Below, in pieces: positions 15,855 through 25,100 of a DNA stretch of 64,000 nucleotides. This DNA is from Candidatus Pelagibacter sp. (GTDB taxonomy: Bacteria > Pseudomonadota > Alphaproteobacteria > Pelagibacterales > Pelagibacteraceae), in assembly GCA_028101445.1 (NCBI GenBank), contig JAOHKR010000004.1, positions 1 through 64,000 of the forward strand. The letters are read 5' to 3'. The notes under the pieces were generated by a model, which worked only from the letters and a program-made list of their open reading frames with translations, ran no database searches and was not told where the DNA came from. The translations under genes were made by a program, and so were the position numbers. The first letter of the stretch is position 1, and each line of letters opens with the position of its first letter.

Positions 15855-16160
15855 TTAAAAACAGTTCTTACTGCTAAAGCCTACTACCATATTTTTTGGG
15901 TTTATCTCAAATTTTCTTTCACATTTAATTTTATATTTCTCTGTAATGTAGATGTAATTCCTATTTCTAGTCTTCAAAAACTCAACTTTATCAGGCTGAC
16001 CATAAAAACTTTTGAGTTCTGCTTCTGGTTTATTTAACCATTGACTTAATTCTTTTTTTTCTTGTTCGGTTGTTTTGTCTATTTTTGTGGTGACTGTCTG
16101 GCAAGCATTCAACACTGGGGAAACCAAAATTATAAAAAACAAGATTTTTAAACTTTTCAT
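15855..16160 (-). CDS. Small lipoprotein, 101 aa, unknown function
   Basis: A signal peptide ends in VLNAC, giving a lipobox Cys20. The mature 80-residue part begins with a charged linker and contains LSQWLNKPEAELKSFYGQPDKVEF and two Cys in IKCERKFEINPKNMVVGFSSKNC, which may form a disulfide. The pattern resembles small SmpA/BamE-like outer membrane lipoproteins in which a short domain begins with a G-x-P turn, but I cannot assign it to that family. Followed at 2 nt by gshA. Confidence 0.65.
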   Translation of the reverse strand: MKSLKILFFIILVSPVLNACQTVTTKIDKTTEQEKKELSQWLNKPEAELKSFYGQPDKVEFLKTRNRNYIYITEKYKIKCERKFEINPKNMVVGFSSKNCF

Positions 16161-16171
16161 AAACTTTAATT

Positions 16172-16233
16172 CATTTTACACCCAAAACTTATAAACAGAA
16201 ATATTAAGCATAGGTTGTAAAATGTGTAAAATG
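16172..16233. repeat. Three CATTTTAC/GTAAAATG boxes in the divergent region before the purine permease
   Basis: CATTTTACAC at 16172-16181 is the exact reverse complement of GTGTAAAATG at 16224-16233, and a second GTAAAATG lies at 16217-16224, giving a tandem pair with a 9-nt period. They sit between the lipoprotein gene and the NCS2 permease on opposite strands. The layout is that of an operator with direct and inverted sites, but no regulator is identified. Each box has low complexity and an AT-rich background. Confidence 0.4.
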
Positions 16234-16260
16234 ATAAGTTTAATGGGATTTCTAATTCGA

Positions 16261-16287
16261 TATGGGTTATTCACCCATAACGGGAGG
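16261..16287 (+). promoter_or_regulatory. Leader hairpin followed by a strong Shine-Dalgarno site for the NCS2 permease
   Basis: TATGGGT (16261-16267) and ACCCATA (16273-16279) form a 7-bp stem with a 5-nt loop. GGGAGG at 16282-16287 follows 2 nt later and lies 7 nt before ATG 16295. This Shine-Dalgarno site fixes the permease start, since the in-frame ATG at 16262 lies inside the hairpin. A regulatory role for the hairpin is possible; I could not match it to a known riboswitch class. Confidence 0.5.
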
Positions 16288-16294
16288 ATTCATA

Positions 16295-17605
16295 ATGTTA
16301 AACAAATATTTTGAGTATAGAAAACACAAAACAAATTTTAAAACTGAAGTAATTGCTGGTGTAACGACTTTTCTTACAATGGCTTACATAATGTTTTTGA
16401 ATCCCTTTATTCTCTCTGGTGAATTCGCTGGAACAGATAAAGGTTTTTTTGATTTTGGAGCAGTATTCACTGCAACAATCTTAGCAACGGCTGTGGCCTG
16501 TTTTATAATGGCATTCCACGGTAAAACTTGGCCAATCGGTTTAGCACCTGGCATGGGAATTAATGCCTTTGTCGCTTACGGTGTGGTAGCGGGAATGGGT
16601 TACACTCCACAAGCAGCATTAGGTGCTGTACTTGTAGCTGGAATAATCTTTTTAGCTATTTCATTAACGCCTATAAGAGCTTGGTTAATTAATTCGATAC
16701 CTCGAAGTCTTAAGCTGGGTATTGGAGCAGGTATAGGATTATTTTTAGCTATTATTGGTTTAGAAATAATGGGTGTAGTAGGAGATCACCCAGTTACACT
16801 TGTTACTATCGGAGATATTAAAAATCCTTTAGTAATTTTAGCATGCTTAGCTTTTGTTTTCATGGTTGTTTTAGAAAAAATGAAAATAAGAGGGAATATC
16901 ATCATTGGAATTTTACTTTTTAGTATTATTGCGTGGGCTACTGGCTTAGCTAAATTTAATGGTGTAGTTGGATCAATTCCTCCGATGACATACTTGTTTG
17001 AGTTTGATCTTAAAGCTGCTCTTACTGCAGGTATGGCTTCTGTTGTCTTTACTTTATTATTTATAGATTTTTTTGATACAGCTGGAACATTAACTTCTGT
17101 AGCTAATGTCGCTGGTAAAGTAGATAAAAAAGGTAAAGTGCAAGATATAGATAAAGCTATGCTTTCTGACAGTGTTGGGACAGTTGCTGGAGCTATGATG
17201 GGAACAACAACAGTCACAAGTTATGTAGAGTCAGGTTCAGGTGTTAAAGCTGGTGGAAGAACTGGAATGACTTCTTTAGTTATTGGTGTCTTGTTCTTGG
17301 CTTGCTTATTTTTTGCACCTTTAGCAACAAGTCTACCTAAAGAAATAGATGGAGCTGCTTTACTATACGTTGCTATTTTATTCGTAAGAAATATTACGGA
17401 TATTGAATGGAATGATATAGGGGAGTCTGGTCCTGCTGTTCTTGCTATGATTGTTATGCCGATGACATACAGTATTAGCAACGGTATCGCTTTAGCATTT
17501 ATCGCGTATGCTTTAATTAAACTTTTTACTGGTCAGTTTTCAAAAACTTCTCCAGCAATTTGGGTAATCGCAGCATTAAGTGTTTTAAGTTTTTACGTAG
17601 CTTAA
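16295..17605 (+). CDS. NCS2-family purine permease (AzgA-like)
   Basis: An inner-membrane nucleobase transporter, most like the adenine/guanine/hypoxanthine (AzgA/GhxP) branch: EVIAGVTTFLTMAYIMFLNP near the N-terminus, GLAPGMGINAFVAY near 85, LLFIDFFDTAGTLTSVANVAG near 265 and ESGSGVKAGGRTGMTSL near 312. About 12-14 membrane segments, 436 residues from ATG 16295. That start is chosen for the GGGAGG site 7 nt upstream. A purine phosphoribosyltransferase gene lies convergently next to it, so uptake and salvage of purine bases are neighbours. Confidence 0.93.
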   Translation: MLNKYFEYRKHKTNFKTEVIAGVTTFLTMAYIMFLNPFILSGEFAGTDKGFFDFGAVFTATILATAVACFIMAFHGKTWPIGLAPGMGINAFVAYGVVAGMGYTPQAALGAVLVAGIIFLAISLTPIRAWLINSIPRSLKLGIGAGIGLFLAIIGLEIMGVVGDHPVTLVTIGDIKNPLVILACLAFVFMVVLEKMKIRGNIIIGILLFSIIAWATGLAKFNGVVGSIPPMTYLFEFDLKAALTAGMASVVFTLLFIDFFDTAGTLTSVANVAGKVDKKGKVQDIDKAMLSDSVGTVAGAMMGTTTVTSYVESGSGVKAGGRTGMTSLVIGVLFLACLFFAPLATSLPKEIDGAALLYVAILFVRNITDIEWNDIGESGPAVLAMIVMPMTYSISNGIALAFIAYALIKLFTGQFSKTSPAIWVIAALSVLSFYVA

Positions 17606-17612
17606 AAATTTT

Positions 17613-17634
17613 AGGGCCGGTTAAAGCTGGCCCT
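17613..17634. terminator. GC-rich hairpin between convergent permease and phosphoribosyltransferase genes
   Basis: AGGGCCGGT (17613-17621) pairs with GCTGGCCCT (17626-17634) through a TAAA loop, with two G-U pairs. It lies 7 nt after the permease stop and directly against the stop of the convergent gene. The forward tail is only TTTAA. On the reverse strand the stem is followed by AAAATTTTTAAG. It is probably a bidirectional terminator and is notable for its GC content in this window. Confidence 0.75.
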
Positions 17635-18162
17635 TTAACTCTCCTGATGTTTTTTGACTAAATCTTCAACTCTCACCTCTTCATAATTCTCAAAAGGCTG
17701 CACGATCCACGGATTACTATTAAGTTTTTGTGCACAATAATCAGGTTCAAATGTTGAGTCTTTTTTCTTCCAAAGCACTGCTGTTTTTATATCTTTAATA
17801 TTTTCTTGTAAGGGCGGATACTTTCTTAACCAATCTATGCTTTTATTAAGTGTTACTCCTGTATCAGATAAATCATCACATAAAAGAAGGTTTCCCTTCA
17901 TCTCTTGAACTGTTGAACTCATTTCTCTTGAAAATACAAGCTCTCCTTGCTGATCTTCAGTTCCTTCCCCTGAATAAGACTCTACTGCTAAGTATGCGCA
18001 TTTAAGTTTAAAAACCCTACTCAAAACATCAATGATTGGAGCTCCACCACGCATAATCCCAATTAACATGTCGGGTTTAAAGCCGCTCTTATAAATTTGA
18101 ACTGCCAATTTTTCTACGATTAGATTATACTGCTTCCAATCAATAATAAGTTTATCTGCCAT
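17635..18162 (-). CDS. Purine phosphoribosyltransferase
   Basis: A type I phosphoribosyltransferase of about 175 residues. The PRPP-binding loop is LLCDDLSDTGVTLNKSI near 92-108, and IGIMRGGAPIIDVLSR near 35 is the pyrophosphate loop region. The C-terminal part (NPWIVQPFENYEE) matches xanthine/guanine or hypoxanthine phosphoribosyltransferases of the Gpt/Hpt-like group. It turns imported purine bases into nucleotides with PRPP, in line with the permease next door. The exact base is not certain. Confidence 0.85.
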   Translation of the reverse strand: MADKLIIDWKQYNLIVEKLAVQIYKSGFKPDMLIGIMRGGAPIIDVLSRVFKLKCAYLAVESYSGEGTEDQQGELVFSREMSSTVQEMKGNLLLCDDLSDTGVTLNKSIDWLRKYPPLQENIKDIKTAVLWKKKDSTFEPDYCAQKLNSNPWIVQPFENYEEVRVEDLVKKHQES

Positions 18163-18195
18163 GAAAAAAATTAGTTTATTTTTAAGGAGTTGTAA

Positions 18196-18483
18196 ATGAA
18201 AGGTTACATTGTTTGTGTTTATAAAAGTATAAGCAGTGAAGAAAAATTGAAAGAATATGCTGTTAAAGCAAAAGCAGCAGTTGAAAAATATGAGGGAAGA
18301 TTTGTAATTAGAGGGGGTAAGACAACAACTAATGAAGGTGAAAAATCCCCAAGAACTGTGGTTATAGAATTTTCATCTTATGATAAGGCAAACTCCTTTT
18401 ATAATTCACAAGAATATCAAGAAGCACATGATATTTTAAAAGGTCACGCTGAGCGCCATCATCAAACGATAGAGGGCGCTTAA
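18196..18483 (+). CDS. DUF1330 protein
   Basis: A 95-residue dimeric alpha/beta-barrel (ferredoxin-like) protein of the DUF1330 family, recognised from KGYIVCVY at the start, EYAVKAKAAVEKYEGRFVIRGG near 20-40, RTVVIEFSSYDKANSFYNS near 55-73 and the HAERHHQT tail. The function of the family is not established; structures resemble antibiotic-biosynthesis monooxygenase-like folds. Its end overlaps the convergent glycosylase gene by 4 nt. A clear AAGGAG site precedes ATG. Confidence 0.88.
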   Translation: MKGYIVCVYKSISSEEKLKEYAVKAKAAVEKYEGRFVIRGGKTTTNEGEKSPRTVVIEFSSYDKANSFYNSQEYQEAHDILKGHAERHHQTIEGA

Positions 18484-19106
18484 TATTGTATAGGTTCGTT
18501 ATCTATTGATCTCCACAAATACCAGGTTGCTACAGAGCAATAAGGGGTAAATTTCTCATAAAGTTGATCTACAAATTTTTTAGGAGGAAAATATTTTTTT
18601 TTATAATTATTTGAAATAGCCCTTAGTAATCCTATGTCTTGAAGGGGCCATATGTTCGATCTATTGAAAGTAAAGAGTAAAATCATCTCTGCAGACCATC
18701 TTCCTATTTGTCTTAATTCTGATAAATACTCTATAGCTTCTTCGTCAGTCATTTTTTTAATTAGATTTGGTTTAAAACTTTTATTAAGAGTTTTTTTAGC
18801 CAAGTCTTGAATTCCTTTTACTTTTTGCCGACTTAAGCCGCAACTTTTTAAACTGCTAAACGTTAATTTGTTGACTGTTTTTGCATTTATTTTATTTTTA
18901 CATTTTTTTTTAAACTTTAAAAATACTGAATTGGCTGCAGCAACACTAATTTGCTGACCAATAATACTTTTACAAAGAGAGAAAAAAACATCATTGCGAG
19001 TTACAAGGCTGCCATCCTTATAATTATTAATAAGTTTTTTCATTACTTTATCTTTTTTAGATAAAGTTTTTTTTGCTTTAGCCCAGTATTTTGGAGTTTT
19101 ACTCAT
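18480..19106 (-). CDS. alkA: HhH-GPD DNA glycosylase, 3-methyladenine type (AlkA-like)
   Basis: A base-excision repair enzyme that removes alkylated bases. The helix-hairpin-helix is in LSELRQIGRWSAEMI near 130-145, followed by the catalytic aspartate in WPLQDIGLLRAI near 160. SIIGQQISVAAANSVF near 48-63 is the canonical N-terminal HhH-GPD segment. No iron-sulfur cysteines at the C-terminus, which separates it from Nth/MutY. Length 208 matches short AlkA-type proteins. It overlaps the next upstream gene by 4 nt. Confidence 0.88.
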   Translation of the reverse strand: MSKTPKYWAKAKKTLSKKDKVMKKLINNYKDGSLVTRNDVFFSLCKSIIGQQISVAAANSVFLKFKKKCKNKINAKTVNKLTFSSLKSCGLSRQKVKGIQDLAKKTLNKSFKPNLIKKMTDEEAIEYLSELRQIGRWSAEMILLFTFNRSNIWPLQDIGLLRAISNNYKKKYFPPKKFVDQLYEKFTPYCSVATWYLWRSIDNEPIQY

Positions 19107-19984
19107 GTTCTTGGAGCTACAATTTGTTTTTTTAATTTATTCTCTCTAATGAAAATAATTAATGAGCTAATAATAACAAGTCCTGCCCCCAATAAAGTTA
19201 ATATCTTGGGAAACTCATTCCATATTAAAAATCCAAAGATTATTGCAAAAACTAAACTTAAATATTTTATTGGGGTTACTAAAGATGCCTCTGCTAACCT
19301 GTAACTTTGCGTAAGTAAAAGATTGGCTACACTGCCGCATAAACCAAGTATAAAAAATAACAAAAAGTCAAAAGGGGTTGGCATAACCCAATCATTAAAA
19401 AAAACTGTGCTTAAACCTAGTAGAGCACACAAAGAAGTAAAATAAAATGCTATTGTATAATTAGCTTCTGTTTTTGACAGAGATCTTACACTGATTGCTA
19501 CGCATGCAAAAAATATACAAAAAATAAATGGTGTAATGTAATAGTAATTTAAATCTATGAAAGCAGGTTGAACAATTAATAACATTCCTAAAAAACCTAA
19601 AAAAACTGCAGACCACCTCTTTACACCAACTCTTTCAGATAAAAATATTATTGATGCAATAGTAACGAAAATAGGTCCTCCAAAAGTTAAAGAAACTACA
19701 TCTGCTAAAGGCAGTTCTCTTAAACCAAAAAATAATGCGATAATTGCTAGTGCACCACAAATTGCTCTAAATGCATGAAGGCCTGGACGAGATGTTTTGT
19801 AGAAAGAAAAGATTTTATCTTTTGGAATAATAAAAAAGATAGGAATAAAACCAATAAAGAACCTTAAAAATAGAACTTGTCCAATAGGATAATAATCTAG
19901 CCATTTAACGCAGATATCCATAATGGAAAAACAAATCACACTTCCAACCATGTACAATACGCCTATTTGATTTTGAGTTAACAA
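19103..19984 (-). CDS. EamA/DMT-family transporter
   Basis: A ten-helix drug/metabolite transporter superfamily protein of the inner membrane with two EamA repeats. The hydrophobic periodicity is clear over 293 residues, and SFGGPIFVTIASIIFLSERVG and TPIKYLSLVFAIIFGFLIWNEFP are typical ends of the first and second repeats. The start is read as TTG at 19984 because AAAGGA lies 7 nt before it; the first ATG is at 19951 and would trim the N-terminus into helix 1. Substrate unknown (amino acid or metabolite export is common). Confidence 0.85.
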   Translation of the reverse strand: MLTQNQIGVLYMVGSVICFSIMDICVKWLDYYPIGQVLFLRFFIGFIPIFFIIPKDKIFSFYKTSRPGLHAFRAICGALAIIALFFGLRELPLADVVSLTFGGPIFVTIASIIFLSERVGVKRWSAVFLGFLGMLLIVQPAFIDLNYYYITPFIFCIFFACVAISVRSLSKTEANYTIAFYFTSLCALLGLSTVFFNDWVMPTPFDFLLFFILGLCGSVANLLLTQSYRLAEASLVTPIKYLSLVFAIIFGFLIWNEFPKILTLLGAGLVIISSLIIFIRENKLKKQIVAPRT

Positions 19985-20019
19985 TTTTATATCCTTTGTT
20001 TCTTTATCATAAATAACTT

Positions 20020-20466
20020 ATGCAGAAATGTACACTTGCTCTTGGCTGTTTTTGGAAACCTGAAGAAACCTTTAAAAGTAAAGCAGGAATAATAGAAACT
20101 GAGGTTGGCTATGCCGGAGGTTTAAATGAAATAGTAACTTACGAAGAAGTTTGCAATGGCAACACGGGACATGCTGAAGTTGTGAGATTAACATTTGATG
20201 AAAATATTATATCTTTTAAAAAAATTATAGATTTATTTTTCAAAATGCATGACCCAACTCAAAAGGATATGCAATATCCAGATATAGGGACACAGTACAG
20301 AAGTGAAATTTTTTATGAAACAGATCAACAAAAACAAGAGGCCGCTAAAATTTTAAACGAATTTAACAAAAAGTTCGATGGTAAAATTCAAACTAATATT
20401 TCAAAAATAAAAAACTATTGTAAAGCTGAAGAATATCATCAAAAATATATTGAAAAGAATAAATAA
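20020..20466 (+). CDS. msrA: Peptide methionine sulfoxide reductase MsrA
   Basis: Reduces the S-epimer of methionine sulfoxide in proteins and free methionine. The catalytic motif GCFW is at residues 9-12, followed by EVGYAGG near 30, GHAEVVRLTFD near 50, FFKMHDPTQ and YRSEIFY. A late Cys in KNYCKAEEYHQKY can resolve the sulfenic acid. At 148 residues it is a compact form. The stop overlaps the start of the sulfurtransferase gene by one base (TAATG). Confidence 0.95.
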   Translation: MQKCTLALGCFWKPEETFKSKAGIIETEVGYAGGLNEIVTYEEVCNGNTGHAEVVRLTFDENIISFKKIIDLFFKMHDPTQKDMQYPDIGTQYRSEIFYETDQQKQEAAKILNEFNKKFDGKIQTNISKIKNYCKAEEYHQKYIEKNK

Positions 20467-21281
20467 TGAATCAATTAGTCTCTACAGAATGGTTAGAAAA
20501 AAATATTAAAACTGTTAAAATTCTAGACGCAAGCTGGCATTTACCTAATGTCAATAGAAATCCTTTTAAAGAATATAAATTAAATCATATTCCTAATTCT
20601 ATTTTTTTTGATATAGATAAAAATTCAAATCAAGAAACAAGTCTTCCTCATATGCTTCCAACAAAAAAAAGCTGGGAAAATATTGTATCAAACTTAGGAA
20701 TAAATAATTCAAATCATGTTGTCATCTATGATAACTCAGATGTGTTTAGCTCTTGTCGCGTATGGTATACCTTTTTATATTTTGGTCATAATCCAAAACT
20801 TGTATCTGTATTAAATGGTAATTTTAAAAAATGGTTAAACGAAAAGCGACCAACCTCAAAAGAAATTAATAATACCAACACTTCAAAATATCATGCAAAT
20901 GAAGATTGCTCACTTGTTATAAATAAAGATCAAATTAATGAAAATATAATAAAAAAAAAATATCAATTGATAGATGCAAGAGGTGAACAAAGATTTTTAG
21001 GATTACAACAAGAACCTCGTAAAGAACTCAGAAGTGGAAATATAAACGGATCTATAAACTTGCCTTTTCAAAAACTAATTGACGAGCGAGATAGAACTTT
21101 TAAAAAAAAGGAGGATTTAATTAATATTTTTAAAGATAAACAAATTTCAATCGATAAAGAAATGGCTTTTACATGTGGTTCAGGCGTAACCGCGTGTATT
21201 TTAGGCCTAGCTAATTCTATTATAAGTGGTAAAAAACCAATTATCTACGACGGTTCGTGGGCTGAATACGGTTTAAATTAA
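20466..21281 (+). CDS. sseA: 3-mercaptopyruvate/thiosulfate sulfurtransferase
   Basis: Two rhodanese domains: an inactive N-terminal one (residues 5-125) with VKILDASWHLP and a catalytic C-terminal one with the Cys loop CGSGVTA at about 237-243, the sequence typical of mercaptopyruvate sulfurtransferases. Substrate preference rests on that loop; thiosulfate is the alternative. RSGNINGSINLPF near 185 is the standard rhodanese segment. It follows msrA with a one-base overlap, so both join a small sulfur/redox transcript that continues into the efflux genes 3 nt later. Confidence 0.92.
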   Translation: MNQLVSTEWLEKNIKTVKILDASWHLPNVNRNPFKEYKLNHIPNSIFFDIDKNSNQETSLPHMLPTKKSWENIVSNLGINNSNHVVIYDNSDVFSSCRVWYTFLYFGHNPKLVSVLNGNFKKWLNEKRPTSKEINNTNTSKYHANEDCSLVINKDQINENIIKKKYQLIDARGEQRFLGLQQEPRKELRSGNINGSINLPFQKLIDERDRTFKKKEDLINIFKDKQISIDKEMAFTCGSGVTACILGLANSIISGKKPIIYDGSWAEYGLN

Positions 21282-21284
21282 AAT

Positions 21285-22157
21285 ATGAAAACTTCCAGTA
21301 AAATTAAAACATTTTTAATAATTTTCTTTGTAGCTATATTTGCAATCATAGCTGCTAGACATTTTATTGGACTTCACTTTAAGAAAAAATTCAGTGTAAG
21401 ACCTGCCCCCGGTGTCATTGTCAGTAAAGTTGAAAAATCCCTTTTTTATAAAAGTATTGAAACTTTTGGAACAGCCATAGCGCAAAACTCAAAAACTTAC
21501 AGAGTGCAGGCGAGCGAAATAGCAGGAAAACTAAAAATAAATAATAGATTTGTGAAAAAAGGTGAAATTATCTTAACCTTACAAGATGGAGAAAAGATAA
21601 TTGCTGATTTTGCCGGTAAACTTGGAAAAAGAGAAATAGCCCAGGGAGTATTGGGTTCTGAGAGTTTAATTATTACTTTAGACGATCTTAAAAAAATTAT
21701 TATAGACATAAAGGTACCTGAAAACTACGTTAGCGTTTTAAAATCTGGATTAAAGGCTGAAGTAACGAGTTCTGCTTATGAAAAAATCTTTAAAGGAAAA
21801 ATAGAAACTATAAGTTCACGTATAGACCCATCTACAAGATCAATTCTATCTAGAATAGTAGTAGATAACTCAAATTTCGAAATAATTCCTGGTCAGTTGA
21901 TGACTGTCAAAATTATTTATGATGAGATTCAGCAGATCGGAGTTCCAGAAAGTGCAGTGACTATCCAAGGAGATACAGCTTTTGTTTACACAGTAACTGA
22001 CGATGCTGCAAAAAAGCAGAATATAAAGATAGGCAAGAGAAATTTTGGAAAAGTTTCTGCTATATCTGGGTTAAATGAAGGGGATATAGTTATTGTTGAA
22101 GGAGTTTCCAAAGTGAGAGATAAAGCAAAAGTTAAAATTGTTACACCAGCAAAATAG
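21285..22157 (+). CDS. RND efflux periplasmic adaptor (membrane fusion protein)
   Basis: A HlyD/AcrA-type adaptor linking an RND pump to an outer-membrane channel. The N-terminus has one hydrophobic anchor (residues 8-25). The barrel-sandwich and beta-barrel portions are visible (VQASEIAGKLKINNRFVKKGE near 75; ETISSRIDPSTRSILSRIVVDN near 172; GQLMTVKI near 203). The alpha-hairpin is nearly absent, making this a short 290-residue adaptor. The pump gene follows without a gap. No TolC-like gene lies nearby. Confidence 0.9.
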   Translation: MKTSSKIKTFLIIFFVAIFAIIAARHFIGLHFKKKFSVRPAPGVIVSKVEKSLFYKSIETFGTAIAQNSKTYRVQASEIAGKLKINNRFVKKGEIILTLQDGEKIIADFAGKLGKREIAQGVLGSESLIITLDDLKKIIIDIKVPENYVSVLKSGLKAEVTSSAYEKIFKGKIETISSRIDPSTRSILSRIVVDNSNFEIIPGQLMTVKIIYDEIQQIGVPESAVTIQGDTAFVYTVTDDAAKKQNIKIGKRNFGKVSAISGLNEGDIVIVEGVSKVRDKAKVKIVTPAK

Positions 22158-25100
22158 ATGTTTCTAACTGACCTTTCTATTAAAAGACCTGTAGTAGCCT
22201 CAGTGATGAGTTTGGTTCTCGTAATTTTTGGTCTGGTAACATTTCAAGAAATTCCAACAGACGAATTACCTGATCTTCAGCCACCTGTTGTGACTATTCA
22301 AACAGAATATAAAGGGGCATCAGCTGAAATAGTTGATACTCAAATTACTCAAAAGATTGAAGATTTTGTTGGAGGAACTCCTGGTTTAGAAACAATAGAC
22401 TCTTTTAGTGAAGACGAAAGCTCTAGAATAACTTTAACATTTGAAACAGATCTTGATTTAGATGATGTAACTAACGACGTTAGAAGTTCAGTCTCTAGAG
22501 TTTTAGATAATTTACCAGATGGAGCTGAACAACCAGAGATATTTAAACAAAGTGCAGGTATGCGTACAACAATGTGGTTGTCTTTTAATTCTGAGACAAT
22601 GACAGACTTAGAATTAACAGATTATGCTGATCGTTTTTTAACTGACACTTTCTCTACTGTTGATGGAGTAGGTAGAGTTCGTTTAGGAGGTCAAAGAGAG
22701 TTATCATTAAGGATTTGGTTAGATCCGTTAGCACTTGCAGCGAGAGATTTAACTACTCAAGAAGTTGAAGCTGTTTTAAGAAAAGAAAATGTTGAATTTC
22801 CAGCAGGAAGAATTGAATCTAAAGATATTGATTTAACTATAAAACTAGACAAGGCGTATAATAATTTAGAAAACTATAAAAACCTACCTTTAAAAAGATC
22901 AAAAGATGGATCAATTATAACTTTATCAGATGTAGCTAGAGTAGAACTAGGTGCTGAATCTACAAGAACTTTATTTAAAGGCGATGGTAAACAAGTAGTA
23001 GGTATAGGTATTTACCAACAGTCAGACGCTAATACGATTGCAGTTGCTAATGGTGTAAAAGATAAAATTAAAGAACTAAAACCTAGCCTACCTCCTGGCA
23101 CAACATTAGAAGTTTCTTTTGATAGAAGTAATTATATTAAAGCGGCAATTCAAGAAGTTTATAAAACACTTTTTATTGCGTTAGTTTTAGTAACAATTAT
23201 AATTTATCTTTTTCTTGGAAATATTAGAGCTTTAATAGTTCCTCTAGTGGCATTACCAGTATCTTTAATTTCAACTTTTCTTGCAATCTACATTTTTGAT
23301 TTTTCAATAAACCTTTTCACTTTGATGGCTTTGGTTCTTGCTATTGGAATCGTCGTAGATGATGCAATTGTTATGTTGGAAAATATAGTTAGAAGAATAG
23401 AACTTGGAGATACTCCTTTGGTCGCAGCATATAAAGGAGCTAAACAAGTTTCATTTGCAATTATAGCTACTACCGTAGTTCTTGTAGCAGTATTTGTGCC
23501 ACTAATTTTTATTAAAGGTATTACTGGAATATTGTTCACACAAACTGCAATCACGCTAGCCTCTGCTGTTATCATCTCAAGTTTTGTAGCCTTATCTTTA
23601 AGTCCAATGCTAGCTAGTAAATTTTTAAAACAAAATATGAATAAATCAAAATTAGTTTTAAAATTTGAAAAATTCTTAAAAGATCTTACATATCTTTATA
23701 AAGTCTCTTTATTAGGTTGGATTAAGAAAAGAACAACGATTACAATTTTTTTAATAGCAACTCTTTCTTTAACTTTATTTTTTTTTAATTTTACAAAAAA
23801 AGAATTAATAGCTCCTGAAGATAGAGGGGCATTCTTTGTGATTATTAAAGCACCTCAAGGATCGGGATTTAATTTTACAAAAAATAGAGCTGAAGAAATT
23901 GAAAAATTATTACTTCCAAATGTAGGGAAGGGAGAATACAGAAAATTAATAATGAGAGTTCCAGGGTTTGGTAAATCTGCTAAACAAGTTAACAGCGGTT
24001 TTATAATAGTTCTACTTGAGCCATGGAAAAAGAGAGATCGTCATGGTGTAAAAATTATGAGAGAATCATTTGGGAAAATTTCGAAAGTACCAGGTGTACT
24101 AGCTTTTCCTATAATGCCTCAAGGGATAAGAACTGGAGGCATTGAAAGTCCTGTTCAATTTGTAATTTTAGGAAATACTTACGATCAACTTATTGAATGG
24201 AAAGATCTTATTAAAAAAGAGGCAAGAAAAAACCCAGGGTTAACTTCAATTCAAGATGATTTTGATCTTAATAAGCCTCAACTAAACGTGAAGATAGATC
24301 AAAAGAAAGCAGCCGACTTAGGTGTTTCTACAGAAGATATTGGTAAAACAATTGAAACTATATTTGGTTCGAGAAGAGTTACAAACTTTACTCGAGATGG
24401 AAAGGAATATTCTATTATTTTACAAGGAGATATTAAAGACAGACAAGAACCTGAAAGCATAAGTAAAGTTTTCGTAAGATCCAAAAATAACAATAAACTT
24501 GTTTCTATTTCCAATTTAGTATCCTACGATGAAGAAGGTCAGTCACCGTTTTTAGCAAGGTACAATAGGCAAAAAGCTGTAACTATTTCTGCAAGACTTG
24601 TAGGAGATTATTCTTTAGACGAAGCTTTAAAATTTCTAGTTAATGTTGTTGAAGAAAACACTCCTCAAGCAAAAATTGCTTACAAGGGTGAAAGTGAAGA
24701 ATATAAAAAAACTAATACGGAATTATATGTAATTTTTGCTTTAGCACTGATAACTGCCTATTTGGCAATGTGTGCTCAGTTTGAAAGTTGGAAACATCCT
24801 TTCACTATTATGTTAACAGTACCAATGGCTATACTTGGAGGATTGCTCGGCATTCTTGTCGTCGGTTCATCTTTAAACGTATACAGTCAAATAGCTTTAA
24901 TTATTCTCATAGGACTCTCTGCAAAAAATGGAATCTTAATTGTTGAGTTTGCCAACCAACTAAGGAAAGAAGGAAAGAATATTGAGGTGGCTGTATTCGA
25001 AGCTGCAGCTATTAGGTTAAGACCAATTTTAATGACGAGCTTATCTACAATTATCGGTGTATTACCTCTTATACTAGGAACAGGTCCTGGAGCAGCTAGT

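Noticed and set aside
16161..16294. Purine riboswitch before the NCS2 permease
   Set aside because: The conserved junction and loop sequences of the purine aptamer are not present; only a single short hairpin is seen.
16786..17217. 143-codon ORF antisense to the purine permease
   Set aside because: Antisense frames of membrane proteins often stay open; the forward frame has the NCS2 motifs.
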